The notes below the pieces were generated by a model, which ran no database searches, was not told the DNA's origin, and was given only the letters and a program-made list of their open reading frames with translations. From NCBI RefSeq assembly GCF_002938425.1, contig NZ_POQU01000006.1, forward strand, positions 24,189 to 88,188: DNA of 64,000 bases, given 5' to 3'. A program made the translations under genes and the position numbers. Origin of the DNA: Blastococcus atacamensis (GTDB lineage Bacteria; Actinomycetota; Actinomycetes; Mycobacteriales; Geodermatophilaceae). Of this stretch, positions 25,459 through 33,794 are shown piece after piece (position 1 is the stretch's first letter; each line of letters opens with the position of its first letter).

Positions 25459-26540
25459 CACCGGCCTGCCGTGGAGCGGACGGCGGGGACGACCTCGTCG
25501 CGGAACAGCCGGACCGAGGTCAGGACCGACTCGACGTCGAGCGAACCCCAGGCGAAGGCGCCGGCGAAGTAGTTGATCTCGCCGATGTCCCGGGCGCGGG
25601 CCACCTGCGCCGCCACGGTCTCCGGCGAACCGACGAACACCTTGGATTCGGACACCAGCGCGTCGAAGTCGGGCGGGCCGGTGAACCGGTCGCTGCCGTG
25701 GACCCGCCAGAGGTGGGTGAAACTCTCGTAGTGCGCGTCGAACGCGGGCCGGGCGAGCGCCACGGCCGCCTCGTCGGACTCCGCGACGACGACGTGGCGC
25801 AGCATGCCGAACCGTGGCGGTGAACCGGGCAGGCTGTAGCGCACCCCGCCCTCGGCGGCGGAGCGTGAGAAGTGCTCGAAGAACACCCGGCTCTGCTCCC
25901 GCACGACCTCCAGCGGCGGCGAGGCGAAGCCGAACCCGAACAGGACGTTGTAGCCCTCGTCGCCCAGGCGCGGGATCGAGGCCGCGTTGGACGTCGGGTA
26001 CCAGAACGGCGGGTGCGGGCGCTGGAGGACGGGGACGTGCAGCGGGATCTCCGCCGCCGCTCCCTCAGCCCCCGGCCGGCGGAAGACTCCCGTCTCCAGC
26101 GCCCCGACGATCGCGGGGAACAGCGTCTCGAAACGCTCCGCCGTCTCCGGCGGGGTGAGCCCGTACATGGCCGCCTCGATGGGGGAGGAGCCCTTGCCCA
26201 CGCCGATGTCGAGCCGCCCGTGGCTGAGCTGGTCGAGCATGCAGATCTCCTGCACCAGCCGCAGGGGGTCGTAGAGCGGGACGATGAACGTGGTCGGGGC
26301 CAGGCGGATCCGCTCGGTCTCCCGGGCCGCGGCGGCGAGGAACACGGCGGGGGAGGGCGACAGGCCCAGCGGGGTGCCGTGGTGCTCGGCCAGGTGGTAG
26401 GTGCTGAAGCCGTCCTGGTCGGCCTCCGCGAGCACCCGCAGCCGCTCGTCGTACACCTCGGCCGTCGACCGGCCGGGGACGGCGTCGATCCAGTCGAAGA
26501 GACCGAACTCCAGCTCGCCCCGGTCGTGCTGTGGCCACAT
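25458..26540 (-). CDS. LLM-class (luciferase-like) flavin-dependent oxidoreductase
   Basis: 360 aa TIM-barrel flavin monooxygenase: ELEFGLFDWID at the start, YHLAEHHGTPLGLSPSPAVFLAA, DQLSHGRLDIGVGKG (FMN site), and FVGSPETVAAQV near the C-terminus. GAGGAGAGG sits 5-13 bases before the ATG. Upstream extensions of the reading frame lack similarity. In an operon with the esterase. Likely FMNH2- or F420-dependent oxidation. Confidence 0.88.
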   Translation of the reverse strand: MWPQHDRGELEFGLFDWIDAVPGRSTAEVYDERLRVLAEADQDGFSTYHLAEHHGTPLGLSPSPAVFLAAAARETERIRLAPTTFIVPLYDPLRLVQEICMLDQLSHGRLDIGVGKGSSPIEAAMYGLTPPETAERFETLFPAIVGALETGVFRRPGAEGAAAEIPLHVPVLQRPHPPFWYPTSNAASIPRLGDEGYNVLFGFGFASPPLEVVREQSRVFFEHFSRSAAEGGVRYSLPGSPPRFGMLRHVVVAESDEAAVALARPAFDAHYESFTHLWRVHGSDRFTGPPDFDALVSESKVFVGSPETVAAQVARARDIGEINYFAGAFAWGSLDVESVLTSVRLFRDEVVPAVRSTAGR

Positions 26541-26702
26541 CGGCCTCTCCTCTGTCGCAGGTTCGATCACACGCGGTGCATCGGGGACGGAACCTACCGA
26601 GCCCGCGGACCTGCCGCCGCTCCTGGGGACGGCGGCCGAGCGGCGCGGCGCACGTCGAGGGTGCGCGGGCGCCGTCGTGCGGTCGCTGGCAGGGTGGACG
26701 GC

Positions 26703-27611
26703 ATGGTCGATCCCTCTCCCGTCGTCGTGGTCACCGGTGCGAACGGACTGGTGGGCGCCGCCGTGTGCCGGGCGCTGGTGGAGCGGTCGGCCCGTGTGCG
26801 CGCCGTCGTCCGCCGCGCCGGCAGTGCTGCCGTGCTGGACGGCGTCACGGAGCACGTCGGCGACTTCGCCGACGAGGGGTTCGCCCGTGCGGTGACCCAG
26901 AGGGCCGACGCGGTCGTGACGACGGTCCACCCGATGGGCGCCTCGCGCGAGGTGCAGCACCGGGTAGGGGCACAGGGGACGGCGGTGCTCGCCCGGGCCG
27001 CGCGGGACTCCGGCGTCGCCCGCTTGGTGCACGTGTCCACGTCAGGGGTCTACGACCGTTCGGCCGGCGTCGGCGACATCGCCGAGGACGGCGCCCTCCT
27101 GCCCGAGGGCAGCGGCGACTACCCCGACACCAAGAACGCCGCCGACGCCGCACTCGCGCAGGTCGAGGGGCTCACCACGGTGCTGGTCCGGCCGCCGGCC
27201 ATCCTGGGGGCCGGCGACACGTCGGTCTGGAACACGCTGCGACCGCGGGCGATCCGGAACGGCGAACGCCGGGCCAACCCGGCGCAGGCCTGGGCCTGGG
27301 TGCACGTCGACGACCTGGCGGCCTTCCTCGCCGACGTCGCGACGGGCACGTTCCCGACCGCCGACGATCCGGAGCGAGGTCCCGTGGCCGGTGCGACGAC
27401 CCCGGTGATCGTCGCCGGCGAGCCGGCGACGTGGCGGGACTACCTCGGCACCGTGACCGAAGCGCTGGGCGTGGCTCCCGAGTGGACCGACGAGCCGGTC
27501 TGGACGGGGCAGCTGCTCAGCGACCGCGCGCGAGGCTGGGGCTGGCGGCCGCGGGTGAGCCTCGCGCAGGCGCTGGACGAGCTGCAGCAGGGCTTGGCCC
27601 CGCGCGCGTGA
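26703..27611 (+). CDS. NAD-dependent epimerase/dehydratase family protein
   Basis: 302 aa extended SDR. The dinucleotide motif is VVVVTGANGLVGAAV at residues 7-21, followed by VHVSTSGVYD (Ser/Thr) and the catalytic dyad YPDTKNAAD, where Tyr and Lys are separated by three residues. CAGGGT lies 7 bases before the ATG with no Shine-Dalgarno, so a leaderless message is possible. It is convergent with the 364 aa gene; two hairpins lie between. Sugar or flavonoid-like keto-reductase/epimerase; substrate unknown. Confidence 0.83.
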   Translation: MVDPSPVVVVTGANGLVGAAVCRALVERSARVRAVVRRAGSAAVLDGVTEHVGDFADEGFARAVTQRADAVVTTVHPMGASREVQHRVGAQGTAVLARAARDSGVARLVHVSTSGVYDRSAGVGDIAEDGALLPEGSGDYPDTKNAADAALAQVEGLTTVLVRPPAILGAGDTSVWNTLRPRAIRNGERRANPAQAWAWVHVDDLAAFLADVATGTFPTADDPERGPVAGATTPVIVAGEPATWRDYLGTVTEALGVAPEWTDEPVWTGQLLSDRARGWGWRPRVSLAQALDELQQGLAPRA

Positions 27612-27613
27612 CA

Positions 27614-27643
27614 GCCCCACGGGGCCAGGCGCCCATGGCGCCT
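27614..27643. terminator. Tandem hairpins between convergent genes
   Basis: Two adjacent short stems, GCCCC-AC-GGGGC (27614-27625) and AGGCGCC-CAT-GGCGCCT (27627-27643), immediately after the epimerase stop and before the convergent gene's stop at 27689. There is no T-tract, so this would be a GC-rich bidirectional terminator by position only. Confidence 0.4.
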
Positions 27644-27688
27644 ACGCCCCCGCCGGCGGGTCGGTGCGCCGAGCGCGTCCGGCCGCTG

Positions 27689-28783
27689 CTACCAACGGTC
27701 CGCAGGGATGGGGAAGACCCACCGGCGCCCGGGCCACTCGGTGACGCACCAGAGTTCTTCCCCGGGACGGGACCAGTCGAGGTCCTCAGGCCCGCTCGGC
27801 AATACTCCCCGATGGCGGTGCCACCTGTCCGGCGTACCGCGGTACAGGTCCCCGGCCGACTTCGGGCCGGCGCTCGCCGTGAGGAACCACGTGGACCCGT
27901 GCACCGCCGCTCCCTGCATGCGCCTCGGTTGGTCCTCGTGGACCGCCAGAGCAGCACATCGGCCGTGGGCGTCGACAGCCGGGAGCCCCGTCTCGGGGTC
28001 GACGGGGTAGCGGACGAGCCGGGGAGGGGGATCGTCCTTGCGGCGGTACTCCCCGACGACGAGGTTCGGCCGACCCTCGACGTCCCCGATGGACAGGAAC
28101 GAGTGCCGTAACCGGCGGGGGCCCCAGCGCAGCGGAACCCGGTACGCCATCAGTTCGGGTAGCACGTACGCGTGGTCCCGGGAAGGACCCGAGCCGCTGC
28201 CGGCGGAGCGCCGCAGCCTCTGGAGCCAACCGTGCGACGCCTTGCCGGCTGCGCCGGACGAGTCCTGGGGAAGGGCCAGGACGTCTCCGAGGCGGAAGAT
28301 GCGCACCCCGCGGCGGGTGTCGGCGACGAGGACGTGGTCGCCGTGGACGGCGATGCCCCCCGCGTGCACCGGGACGGTGCCCATGACCACGATCCCGAGA
28401 CGCCGGCGGGGCGCGACGAGCAGGACGTGCCGGTAGCGGGGGCCTCCCGGAGCGGTCCGGTCGACGACCGTGATCCGTGAACCCGGTGTGCGCAGCAGTC
28501 GGCCGCGCCGGGCGTACCAGCTGACGAGCAGCAGGGTCCCGGACCGCATGGTCGCGACCCCCTGCGGCCACCACCCGGGGTCGTTGCGATCCTGCTCGTC
28601 CCAGGTGAACCCCTCAGCCGCGGCCTCCCCCGGGACCGGGCACGCCGTGGCGGCGCGGTCGAGGTCGGCGAGGACGCCGTCCAGCCCGACGGCCGGTAGC
28701 CGACCCCTCAGCCTGTCGACGGCGTCGGCCCGGGGCCGTGTCGGCCTCAGCGTGAAGGTCGGTGCGGCGCCCATGAGACCCAT
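27689..28783 (-). CDS. Conserved actinobacterial protein of unknown function, possibly beta-propeller
   Basis: 364 aa. No family recognised with confidence. Repeated beta-type segments with blade-like spacing are visible (RHVLLVAPRRRLGIVVMG, AGGIAVHGDHVLVADTRRGVRIF, SIGDVEGRPNLVVGEY, MQGAAVHGSTWFLTAS), with a Trp-rich start and end. It lacks a signal peptide and membrane segments. The ATG at 28783 has GAAGAT 7 bases upstream and no Shine-Dalgarno. The pattern suggests a secreted-protein-like fold without an export signal; function unknown. Confidence 0.65.
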   Translation of the reverse strand: MGLMGAAPTFTLRPTRPRADAVDRLRGRLPAVGLDGVLADLDRAATACPVPGEAAAEGFTWDEQDRNDPGWWPQGVATMRSGTLLLVSWYARRGRLLRTPGSRITVVDRTAPGGPRYRHVLLVAPRRRLGIVVMGTVPVHAGGIAVHGDHVLVADTRRGVRIFRLGDVLALPQDSSGAAGKASHGWLQRLRRSAGSGSGPSRDHAYVLPELMAYRVPLRWGPRRLRHSFLSIGDVEGRPNLVVGEYRRKDDPPPRLVRYPVDPETGLPAVDAHGRCAALAVHEDQPRRMQGAAVHGSTWFLTASAGPKSAGDLYRGTPDRWHRHRGVLPSGPEDLDWSRPGEELWCVTEWPGRRWVFPIPADRW

Positions 28784-29283
28784 CTTCGACGGGCTGCAGG
28801 CGGGCGGCGACCGGTCACGACGCAGGACCGGCGGGCGGCCCCACCCGCGACGGGCCGGCCACCGCCGACGGCTCCACCCGGCCCCGTGTGCGATGCCGGC
28901 GCCGAGGCCGCTCCATGAGTTCGTACGGTCGGCGCCCCGTCGACCTCGACTTGCTCAGTGAAACTTACGACCGTAGCGTCCAGTCGATGGCTTGGATCGA
29001 TCCGCTGGCGCGAGGCCCTCGGCCGGCCGAGCGACGTCGAACCGCGCCGATCGGACGCCGAGTCCGGCGATCTTCCCATCCGGGTGATGCCACCCGCTCG
29101 GTCCTGGCGCCGGGTGGCCGCGCCAAGGCCGAAGCGGGAACGTCGCCTCGGCGACAGTGGACGTGGCGGCGCCCGGGCTCACGCGGAGCGGTCGGGGGAC
29201 GTGAAGTGGGTACCACCCGCTCGCCGGTCAGACGCGGGCGGACCGCGGCGCGCGGCCCCGACCGTCTCCCGGGGGCTGCCGCT
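28784..29283. other. Intergenic stretch before gtrA
   Basis: 500 bp between the divergent unknown gene and GtrA. A plus-strand frame in phase with GtrA stays open from 28888 but encodes only Arg/Gly/Pro-rich low-complexity sequence, so it probably arises from GC bias. GTG codons at 29206 and 29284 are both possible GtrA starts. Nothing else recognised. Confidence 0.4.
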
Positions 29284-29745
29284 GTGGCGCCGAGGATCGC
29301 CGGGCGGCGGCAACGGGGGCAAGGGCTCCGGCGAGAGGCCTCGGGATTCGCGCTCGCGGGCGCCGTCGGCCTCGCCGTCGACATCGGCGGTTACAACCTG
29401 CTGGTCCACCTGGGCGGGGGCGGCGTGCTGGACGACCAGCCGCTCGTCGCCAAGACGATCTCCCTGATCGCGGGGACGTCCGTCGCTTATGTCGGCAACC
29501 GGTTCTGGACCTACCGGGACCGGCCACGCGGCCGCATCGCCCGGGAGTACACGCTGTACATGGCGCTGAGCGGCGTCGCCCTCGTGATCTCGCTGGCCTG
29601 CCTGATGGTCTCGCGCTACGTCCTCAACCTCACCAGCCCGGCCGCCGACAACGTCTCGGCCAACGGCGTCGGCCTCGCGCTCGGCAGCCTCTTCCGGTTC
29701 CTGACCTACCGGCGCTACGTGTTCCAGGAACAGCACGCGACCTGA
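29284..29745 (+). CDS. GtrA-family membrane protein
   Basis: About 153 aa with four transmembrane helices in the GtrA (PF04138) layout: GFALAGAVGLAVDIGGYNLL, KTISLIAGTSVAYVGNRFWTY, a third helix at YMALSGVALVISLACLMVS and a fourth ending FRFLTYRRYVF. The NRFWTY and FRFLTYRRYVF motifs are characteristic. GtrA-type proteins move or flip polyprenyl-linked sugars for cell-surface glycosylation. The start is uncertain (29206 also possible). Convergent with the PAP2 gene 36 bp downstream. Confidence 0.85.
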   Translation: MAPRIAGRRQRGQGLRREASGFALAGAVGLAVDIGGYNLLVHLGGGGVLDDQPLVAKTISLIAGTSVAYVGNRFWTYRDRPRGRIAREYTLYMALSGVALVISLACLMVSRYVLNLTSPAADNVSANGVGLALGSLFRFLTYRRYVFQEQHAT

Positions 29746-29781
29746 TCCGCCTGGTGCGGACAGCGGCCCGCGTCCTCTCTG

Positions 29782-30894
29782 TCAGGACGCGGACGGCGAG
29801 GCCTCCGGGCGGCGCCGGAAGGGGCGACGTGGCCGGCCCGTCCTGGCCACGTCCGACTCGCGCAGCACATCCACGCGGAGTCGCCGGCCCCGGAGCTGAC
29901 CCGTGCCCCAACCTGCGAGCAGCACCGATGCTCCGCCGATCGCCAGCCCGGCGATGTCGTCCACGACGTAGTGCCAGCCGAAGTAGATCGTCGCGATGGC
30001 GGTCAGCCCGAAGAAGGTCCAGAGCACCGCCCGCACCGTGACGGACCGGATGGTGAGCTGAGCGATGAGGGCCGCGGTGAAGATGATCGACACGTGCAGC
30101 GACGCGAAGGCGGCGATGCTGTTCAGCCGGTCGGTTCCCTGCGGATCGATGAGCATGATCACCCGGGACACCAGCAGGCTGTCCTGCAGCTGTGACGTGC
30201 CGGTCTGGGGCAGGTCCCGGAACAGTTCGGGCTGTACATAGATGGGCCCTCTCGACGGGAGGACGTAGTAGCTGGCGGTGCCGAGCGCCCAGTTGAGACA
30301 CAGTGCCGTCACATACCAGCTGGCCTGCCCGGCCCGGCTCTTCATGATGAGGACGACGCCCAGGGACGCCGGAACGAACATCAGGAACGCCAGGTACACC
30401 CAGGACAGAATGTGCGCGGAGACCCCGGTGCCGAGCAGGTCGTGCAGGATCTGGGCCGGCGCGACCCCTCCGGTGATCACCCGGTCGGATGCCGTCAGCT
30501 GGTCATCGACGAGCCCCGGCCGGAGCAGCGGCAGGTAGTGCTTGAGGTTCCGGTAGGACACGTACGTGACGTAGAAGGCCCCGAGCCCGATCAGGATCGG
30601 ACGGAGTTGCCGCCAGGGCCAGCGTTCGCGGGCCACCAGGACGATCTGTCGGAGGACGGTCCTGGGCGAGCCGGCACGGCGCACGGCGCGGGGCAGCACG
30701 TCGACGGCCAGCAACAGCGCTGCGATCAACGGCAGACGCACGTAGGTGGGCCCGAGGAACCCATCGGGGTCGCGCAGCGGCAGGTCGAGCACGAGGGCGC
30801 AGACGACGGCCACGACACTCGTGGTGAGGGCGACGGCCACGGCCATGGCGTACGCGTGCCGGTTGAGAGATCCACGGGGGGCAGGCTCGGCCAT
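29782..30894 (-). CDS. PAP2-superfamily membrane phosphatase / inositolphosphorylceramide synthase-like
   Basis: 370 aa, about six or more membrane helices. PAP2 active-site segments are ASYYVLPSRGP, AAFASLHVS (Ser-x-His) and YFGWHYVVDDIAG (His and Asp). This spacing fits the PAP2_3/IPC-synthase-like subgroup acting on lipid phosphates. A basic C-terminal tail (RRPFRRRP) follows. It is divergent from the CDP-alcohol phosphatidyltransferase gene with 79 bp between starts; both point to phospholipid metabolism. Confidence 0.85.
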   Translation of the reverse strand: MAEPAPRGSLNRHAYAMAVAVALTTSVVAVVCALVLDLPLRDPDGFLGPTYVRLPLIAALLLAVDVLPRAVRRAGSPRTVLRQIVLVARERWPWRQLRPILIGLGAFYVTYVSYRNLKHYLPLLRPGLVDDQLTASDRVITGGVAPAQILHDLLGTGVSAHILSWVYLAFLMFVPASLGVVLIMKSRAGQASWYVTALCLNWALGTASYYVLPSRGPIYVQPELFRDLPQTGTSQLQDSLLVSRVIMLIDPQGTDRLNSIAAFASLHVSIIFTAALIAQLTIRSVTVRAVLWTFFGLTAIATIYFGWHYVVDDIAGLAIGGASVLLAGWGTGQLRGRRLRVDVLRESDVARTGRPRRPFRRRPEASPSAS

Positions 30895-30973
30895 ACGCGG
30901 CTATCTTCTCCGGAGTAGTCGGCCAGCGCCCGTGGTGGTCGAAGCGCGGTTCGAGCCGCCGGAAGGGAGCGCT

Positions 30974-31606
30974 GTGGGAACGTTCAGCGTACCTGCCGAG
31001 GAGGCGCCGTCCCCTCGCAGGAGCTCCGGCTGGTGGACGCTCCCGAACGCCCTGACCGGACTGCGCCTGCTCGCCGTTCCGTTCCTCGGCGTCGTGCTGC
31101 TCGACTCGGGGGACACTGCCCGCGGCAGGTGGATCGCCCTGGCCCTCTTCGTCACCGCCTCGCTCACCGACGTCGCGGACGGCTGGCTCGCCCGACGTCT
31201 GGACGAGTGCACCGACTTCGGCGCTCTCGTGGACCCGATCGCAGACAAGGCCCTGGTGGCCACGGCCCTGATCTGCATGTCCGCCGGTGACCTCGTTCCC
31301 TGGTGGGCGACGGCCGTGATCCTCGGCCGTGAAGCAGCAGTCACGGTCCTGCGGCTGGCGGTCCTCCACCACGGTGTCATCCCCGCGAGTCGCGGCGGAA
31401 AAGTGAAGACGGCGGCACAGACGACGATGATCGTGCTCGCACTGGCGGCGCCCGGGTGGACGGAAGTGCTGACGGTCGTGGTGGTGGCGACTGTCCTCTG
31501 GACGGTGGTCACCGGCCTGGACTACGGCGCGAAGGCGGCAGCGCTGGGTCGGGTCCGGGGGCCCTCTCTGCAGCCGTCGGCTCCCCGGCCGGAGATGCAC
31601 GGCTGA
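30974..31606 (+). CDS. CDP-alcohol phosphatidyltransferase (PgsA-like)
   Basis: 210 aa membrane enzyme. The complete catalytic motif D-x2-DG-x2-AR-x8-G-x3-D-x3-D is present at residues 66-91 (TDVADGWLARRLDE, then FGALVDPIAD). Helices flank it, and the C-terminus is soluble. GTG 30974 has GGAAGGGAG ending 4 bases upstream. It transfers an alcohol such as glycerol-3-phosphate or inositol phosphate to CDP-diacylglycerol; acceptor unknown. Confidence 0.9.
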   Translation: MGTFSVPAEEAPSPRRSSGWWTLPNALTGLRLLAVPFLGVVLLDSGDTARGRWIALALFVTASLTDVADGWLARRLDECTDFGALVDPIADKALVATALICMSAGDLVPWWATAVILGREAAVTVLRLAVLHHGVIPASRGGKVKTAAQTTMIVLALAAPGWTEVLTVVVVATVLWTVVTGLDYGAKAAALGRVRGPSLQPSAPRPEMHG

Positions 31607-31817
31607 TCGCGGGCACGGTCGCCGAGCCTGATCCTCCGGAGGGCCGGAGCGGAGCGTCCACCGGACCCGGGACGGGACAAGGTGCCTCTGAAGATCCGCC
31701 CGCGATGTCTCACCATCGCGTCGGGCTGGGTAGGTCCCGGGCGTGGTGGCAGCAGAACGGTTCCAGGCGCCCCGGCAGGAATACCGGCCTAGGCGATCCG
31801 ATCGCGTGAGGAGCCGG

Positions 31818-33722
31818 ATGCTGCTGCGGCCCACCGTCGTGCTGGTGGCGATCCTCGGGGGCTGGGCGGTGACCGCCTGGCTGGTCGACGCGACGGACGT
31901 GACGGTCGTGGATCGGATGTGGCGGGAGCGCCTGGTGCCGATCCTGACCGGCGGTGCAGCCCTGGCCGGTGCGGCGGTGGCCCTCGTGGCGCGCAGGCGG
32001 CCGGAGCTGGCAGCGGAGGCCGGCGTGGTCGCGGCCGGGGTGCTGCTGGGCGCGGCCGGCACGGCGGCGCTGCACGGCACCCGCTGGGGGTGGTACGGCC
32101 TGTACGCCGACACCTCCTTCCGCACGCAGATGGCGACCCGCTACGCCGAGACACCGGCGCTGGTCGACTACGGCTACCGCGATCTGCCTGCCTACTACCC
32201 GCCCGCCCTGAGCTGGCTGCAGGGCCGGCTGGCGGCCGTCACCGACCTGGCCGGTTGGGAAGCGGTCAAGCCCGTCCAGTTGCTCGTCGCCGTGCTGATC
32301 CCACTGGCGGCATACCTCCTGTGGCGGCCGGTCGTCGGCGCCCTGCAGGGGTCCGCGGTGGCCGCCCTGGTGACGATCTGGGCCGCGCACCCGCACAAGC
32401 CCGACGAGTGGCTGGTGCTGACCTGCCTGCTGCCGTGGTGGCTGCTGGCCGTGCGGGATCTCCGCGCGCCGGGGGTCGAGCGGTGGTCGTCCTGGCGACT
32501 CGGTGTCGTGCTCGGACTGCTGCTGCTCGTCCACACCTACTGGTTCCTGCCGTTCGGCGTGGCGACGCTGCTCGCGCTGGCGTACGACGCCGTGCGCGCC
32601 CGTTCCCGGCCGGGGTTGCAGCCGCGGCTGCCCCTGCGACGAGCGCTGGCCATCGGTGCGATCGGCCTCGCGGTGTCGGCCGTGTCGTGGGCGCCTGCGG
32701 TCCTCGCGAGGCTGCGGCTGCCGGCGGACGGTCTGCAGCTGCGCTACTCCTACATCGGCGGCAGCCTCCCACCGTTCCCCTCGCCGGCCGAGGCGTCGCA
32801 GCTCGCCGGCCTGGTCGGTGTGGCCTGGCTCGGGTGGACCGCCTGGCGCCGGCTGCGCAGGCACGACCCCGGCGCCCGCACCGGCGAGCTCGCCGGAGGC
32901 CTCGGTCTGGCCCTCGCCGGCTGTCTGCTCACGCTGGGCATCGGAGCGCTCGCCGAGCAGGCCGACGTCGGGTTCCTCGCCTTCAAGACGAAGGACGCCG
33001 TGATCACGGTCCTGCTGGCCGCCGGTGTGCTCGGCGCTGCCGACTGGCTCCGGCGATGGCTCGAGCGAGAGCGGGGTGCAGGACCGGCTCGCGCGTCGGG
33101 GCCGGCTCGTCTCGCCGCCGTCGTGCTCGTCGGCGCTGCGGCGGCCAGCGCCGCATACCACCTCGCGGACGCCTTCGTCACCGGACGGGGGGCGCTGGTG
33201 GCCCAGACGACCCGCTACCCCGACGGGTCGGTGCCGACCGGTGATCCGACGCAGGAGCCTCTCGTCCGGGTGCTGTTCGTGGACCCCGGTGGCCCATCCG
33301 TCGAGGCGATCCGGAGGGCATGGCGGGATCTGCGCCCCGACGTACCACTGTCGGACGCCGTCCTCGTCACCTCGCAGGTCGACTTCCTCGCCACGACGCC
33401 GGTCCACGGGTTCGTGGCCTACAAGAGCATCTACTCGCACCCGAACGGGCAGTTCGAGGACCGCGTCGCCCTGCTCGAAGAGGTCGCCGCCTGCCCGGAC
33501 AGCGCATGCGCGGCCGGACTGCTGCGCAACAACGAGTTCGATCCGGTCGACGGACTCGTACTGGAGCGGGAGGGAGAGTCGCTCAAGCTGTTCTTCATGG
33601 TCGACGACTTCCCGGACCGCACCCGGCGCGCGCAGGTCGCCTTCCCCGACCGGCTGCTGACCGGCCCGGAGTTCGTGCGCACCGAGCTCGGCCGGATCGT
33701 CGTCATCGCGCTGCGGCCGTGA
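31818..33722 (+). CDS. AftA-like arabinofuranosyltransferase (GT-C membrane protein)
   Basis: 634 aa with about 11-13 predicted helices followed by an extracellular C-terminal domain from about residue 450. The loop WYGLYADTSFRTQMATRYAET then DYGYRDLPAYYPPALSWLQG closely follows the donor/acceptor loop of galactan 5-O-arabinofuranosyltransferase AftA, which uses decaprenyl-phospho-arabinose. GAGGAG is 6-11 bases before the ATG at 31818; the longer GTG start at 31743 is less likely. It suggests arabinan in the wall or a related polymer. Exact acceptor is inference. Confidence 0.78.
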   Translation: MLLRPTVVLVAILGGWAVTAWLVDATDVTVVDRMWRERLVPILTGGAALAGAAVALVARRRPELAAEAGVVAAGVLLGAAGTAALHGTRWGWYGLYADTSFRTQMATRYAETPALVDYGYRDLPAYYPPALSWLQGRLAAVTDLAGWEAVKPVQLLVAVLIPLAAYLLWRPVVGALQGSAVAALVTIWAAHPHKPDEWLVLTCLLPWWLLAVRDLRAPGVERWSSWRLGVVLGLLLLVHTYWFLPFGVATLLALAYDAVRARSRPGLQPRLPLRRALAIGAIGLAVSAVSWAPAVLARLRLPADGLQLRYSYIGGSLPPFPSPAEASQLAGLVGVAWLGWTAWRRLRRHDPGARTGELAGGLGLALAGCLLTLGIGALAEQADVGFLAFKTKDAVITVLLAAGVLGAADWLRRWLERERGAGPARASGPARLAAVVLVGAAAASAAYHLADAFVTGRGALVAQTTRYPDGSVPTGDPTQEPLVRVLFVDPGGPSVEAIRRAWRDLRPDVPLSDAVLVTSQVDFLATTPVHGFVAYKSIYSHPNGQFEDRVALLEEVAACPDSACAAGLLRNNEFDPVDGLVLEREGESLKLFFMVDDFPDRTRRAQVAFPDRLLTGPEFVRTELGRIVVIALRP

Positions 33723-33794
33723 CGTCGACACGTCGGTCGGCCCTGCAACCGCAGGCAGCGCGAGGCGCTCGAAGCGGACCACGTCGCGCGAGGA

